In this document: one piece after another, positions 61,806 to 64,000 of the stretch
How positions within the stretch are numbered: position 1 is the stretch's first letter
Layout of the letters: the number at the start of each line of letters is the position of its first letter
Assembly: GCA_047608975.1 (NCBI GenBank)
Contig: JBLFYM010000002.1
Span: 1 to 64,000, forward strand
DNA length: 64,000 nucleotides
Source: GCA-2715965 sp047608975
Lineage (GTDB): Bacteria > Verrucomicrobiota > Verrucomicrobiia > Limisphaerales > JAYPXF01
Direction of reading: 5' to 3'
The notes under the pieces: generated by a model
The model's input: the letters and a program-made list of their open reading frames with translations, nothing else
Databases searched by the model: none
Told to the model about the DNA's origin: nothing
Made by a program: the position numbers and the translations under genes

Positions 61806-63335
61806 TCAAAAAGCGTAGTTCACACCACCGCCCACACTGAGCATATCGTTCAGATCGAGATCGGAGGAATGACCTGCGGCAGCGTTCCTCACGGAGCCCA
61901 GATTCTGATATTGAATCGAGGCTTCAGCAGACCAGTGGTCGGAGAGACGCACGCGCAGGTTGAACTTCAACTGGCCACCCACCAACACATCGAAGTTGCT
62001 GTTGGATCCGCTGCGACTGACGGCGAGAGGACTGCCGTTCACGGCTGGGCCAGCGATCGTGAGCGAGTCGCTGAATTTGTAATCGGTATCAGCCAGAACT
62101 ATACCAATGCCGCCGCTCAAAATCGCGACGACGCGTCGGTGAAGTGGGAATTCGATGAATGGTCCCAGGCGGAAGGCGTAGAGTTTACCATCCAAGTCAT
62201 GCCGGAAGTTGCCGGTTGCACCACGTGCCGACACAGTGCGTCCAACGGGCACGTCGTCGATGGTTGGCCCTGCGACTGCAAATGACGCGCCATGATTGGC
62301 CCCTGGACCAGGACCACCGCCGGTGGTGGTGAACTCATCCTGAACTACAGTCGCCGTGCCGGCGAACGCACCCGGATCGTCGAAATCGACGTTTTGGATA
62401 CCGAACCCACCGATGAGTCCCACATTGAGTCGGGTCCGCTCAGTGACCCGGATTTGCCCGAGAACTTCCTCGTATGAGACTTCAACGCCGGGTTGAACCT
62501 TGTCGGTGTCTCGAAAATGGAGATCGGGTCCTGAGGCTGAGTGAAAGAAGATCTGATTGCCGAATCCACCCGGAGGGGCCTGCGCAGCAGTGTCATAATT
62601 GAATAACCATGTCGTTCCGGCCGCGCCGCCGCTGTCAATGCGGACGAAGCCATTGTCGTATTGACGGTTTTGCAAACCGGCAACCGCGGATCCGATATTG
62701 TCGAAAGCGGTATTGGAGTTCTTAAAATCGGCAGTGACGTTGAATGCGAACGTCGCGTTCACCGACAGGCGTCCCCGGCGGTCAGTCCACGCCACGCGCT
62801 CAATATCTGTTCGTCGATGGTAGGTCGAACCGTAGCTGGTGGTGGTTTGAGCCGGCGGGGGAGTGGTCGCAGTCTGTTGCCATTCTGTCCTCTCGGTGGT
62901 GACGGTTTCCTCGGCACCCGCGCTGTAGAGATAGTTGTGGTGACCCAGGATGATTGAGGATCGTACCACCGGGCCGCTGAATGATTCAGTTCGAACGGTG
63001 TGGGTTGGAGTTTCACTCTTCCATACCTGCGCGCCGGTGATCACTGGCGTCTGAAGGTGGGTGTTTACGTGAGTGTCAAGATGCGCGTTGTGCGGAGTGG
63101 TGTAGCGGGTCTCCGACGTGGTGGTACGAACGTTCCCGGCACCGCCTAACGAGTTGGTCGAAAGACCATAGGTTTGGGTGGTCCACGCCTCGTTATGATA
63201 GCTGCCACGAGGGTCGGTTTGCGCCTGGGCTTCTCCCGGTCGGTGGATTTGCGCGGCCCAATCGGCGGCCATTGCGCCGCTTGCGGCCGACATGCCGAGC
63301 AGGCAAAGGACTTCGTTCCAAATTCGGTTCTTCAT
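61806..63335 (-). CDS. Outer-membrane beta-barrel protein
   Basis: A 509-aa protein from ATG 63335 (a TTG four codons earlier is ignored), with signal peptide MKNRIWNEVLCLLGMSAASGAMAA. A Thr/His-rich exposed segment (about 40-170; HLDTHVNTHLQT, TVTTERTEWQQT) is followed by alternating amphipathic strands (LSVNATFAFNVTADF, YAFRLGPFIEFPLHRRVVAILSGGIGIVL, KFNLRVRLSDHWSAEASIQYQNLG) and a C-terminal Phe (LSVGGGVNYAF), the usual outer-membrane insertion signal. It resembles no specific porin I can name. It lies 24 bp after the exported protein gene, with its own terminator. Confidence 0.8.
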   Translation of the reverse strand: MKNRIWNEVLCLLGMSAASGAMAADWAAQIHRPGEAQAQTDPRGSYHNEAWTTQTYGLSTNSLGGAGNVRTTTSETRYTTPHNAHLDTHVNTHLQTPVITGAQVWKSETPTHTVRTESFSGPVVRSSIILGHHNYLYSAGAEETVTTERTEWQQTATTPPPAQTTTSYGSTYHRRTDIERVAWTDRRGRLSVNATFAFNVTADFKNSNTAFDNIGSAVAGLQNRQYDNGFVRIDSGGAAGTTWLFNYDTAAQAPPGGFGNQIFFHSASGPDLHFRDTDKVQPGVEVSYEEVLGQIRVTERTRLNVGLIGGFGIQNVDFDDPGAFAGTATVVQDEFTTTGGGPGPGANHGASFAVAGPTIDDVPVGRTVSARGATGNFRHDLDGKLYAFRLGPFIEFPLHRRVVAILSGGIGIVLADTDYKFSDSLTIAGPAVNGSPLAVSRSGSNSNFDVLVGGQLKFNLRVRLSDHWSAEASIQYQNLGSVRNAAAGHSSDLDLNDMLSVGGGVNYAF

Positions 63336-63359
63336 GAATCTTTCCAACTGCTTGTGGGT

Positions 63360-64000
63360 TTAAAATTCGAGGATTCGGTATTGCCTCGCTCCGGAAACGG
63401 TGGGAACGCTGGGCGTGCGGGGCAGTCCGATGTCCACCCAACGTGCGGGACCGCCTTCACCCACCATCGGTGGGAAAGATGTCTCCCAAGTGGTCGTTCC
63501 CATTGTCCGATACTGGGCGTAGTAGGTCTTGCCGACCGTACTTGAGTAATCGAGTACCTGCGTATCGTCAAAGAACACACTGTTAAGAGGGGGGATTTCC
63601 GTGCCGCCGGTTGGAATTGTCGGAAATGTGCCCGGATCATCTTGCAGAATGACCAGTGGCGTCGGCCGGGTAATACGGTCGGACACGTCATATTCGATTC
63701 GAACCAGACGCACATCACCAGGTTGAAGGACTGCCGGAACGATGATGACCGGGTTGTTGTTGGCGTTTGTGATGGTTGCGTTCTTGATCAGAATTGCATC
63801 GCCGCGTGTATCCACCCCAAGGTTTGCAAGTTCAATCGAAGGGAAGGGCCGGGCGATTTGACTTCGGACCGGATAAGAGAAGGCTATCGTCTCTTCGGTA
63901 AAACCGGTACTGAAGCGCACCATTGTCTGGCCCGCTGCCAAGAATACGACCGATCCGCCGATGAATCGGGCACCGAGATTCTGTCCTGCCGTTCCAAAAA
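63360..64000 (-). CDS. Exported protein of unknown function (5' end cut by window)
   Basis: The frame is open from base 64000 down to the stop at 63360, so the N-terminus lies outside. The visible 213 residues are beta-strand rich (ARFIGGSVVFLAAGQTMVRFSTGFTEETIAFSYPVRSQ, DAILIKNATITNANNNPVIIVP, GKTYYAQYRTMGTTTWETSFPP) and end RQYRILEF, like the YRV/YRI-type C-termini of many exported verrucomicrobial proteins. There is no recognised family. Co-directional with the barrel gene, so probably a partner expressed with it. Confidence 0.75.
   Translation of the reverse strand, partial: FGTAGQNLGARFIGGSVVFLAAGQTMVRFSTGFTEETIAFSYPVRSQIARPFPSIELANLGVDTRGDAILIKNATITNANNNPVIIVPAVLQPGDVRLVRIEYDVSDRITRPTPLVILQDDPGTFPTIPTGGTEIPPLNSVFFDDTQVLDYSSTVGKTYYAQYRTMGTTTWETSFPPMVGEGGPARWVDIGLPRTPSVPTVSGARQYRILEF

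Noticed and set aside
1..64000. Prophage, insertion sequence or CRISPR array
   Set aside because: No transposase, integrase or phage structural genes and no regularly spaced repeats were found.

Overview
The window looks like chromosome of a Verrucomicrobiota-type bacterium (PVC superphylum). This is inferred from family content: the DUF1552 plus cytochrome/DUF1592 pair, a PVC-type haem protein with HEAT repeats, ThuA and SGNH companions, ECF-sigma/LamG remnants, many secreted sulfatases, futalosine-pathway mqnD, and C-termini of the kind seen on exported verrucomicrobial proteins. No rRNA, CRISPR array, insertion sequence or phage gene was seen. There is one tRNA (Leu, GAG).

Layout. 0-14.3 kb: exported hydrolases and catabolic haem proteins: a cut serine hydrolase, a metallophosphoesterase, a decayed sigma/LamG gene, then DUF1552, DUF1592-type cytochrome and a sulfatase-fold protein lacking catalytic residues, all coupled by 4-bp overlaps, followed by ThuA, SGNH and a 1137-aa PVC cytochrome. 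14.3-21.6 kb: three sulfatases with intact active-site Cys and a vanadium-haloperoxidase-type protein. 21.8-22.6 kb: mqnD.

22.7-35.9 kb is the most interesting part, a region that looks like a lasso-peptide-type RiPP locus in two blocks. The left, plus-strand block encodes an APS kinase, a peptide-type ABC exporter, a PF14907-like nucleotidyltransferase and an SGNH hydrolase. The right block encodes, on the minus strand, an HprK-related kinase, a PAPS-dependent sulfotransferase, a PqqD-like protein (B1), an asparagine-synthetase-like cyclase (C) and a 46-codon candidate precursor, with a B2 cysteine peptidase diverging on the plus strand. Between the blocks lie a membrane cytochrome-type protein and a two-gene HTTM (SdpB-like) pair. 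APS kinase makes PAPS, the donor the sulfotransferase would use, so the two blocks may cooperate to make a sulfated and/or phosphorylated peptide. This is inference.

35.9-49.2 kb is mostly housekeeping: response regulators, aldo/keto reductase, cysteine desulfurase, YihY, PUR-domain protein, cstA-nadD-rsfS operon, PfkB kinase and a SulP transporter. 49.4-64 kb returns to exported enzymes (two more sulfatases, a double alpha/beta-hydrolase), a decayed MbnP/MbnH-like gene, a triple-Rid protein, an MtfA-like peptidase, tRNA-Leu, an MBL-fold and an HD protein, an outer-membrane barrel and a cut exported protein. Six sulfatase-fold genes in 64 kb, beside a SulP transporter, suggest growth on sulfated polysaccharides.
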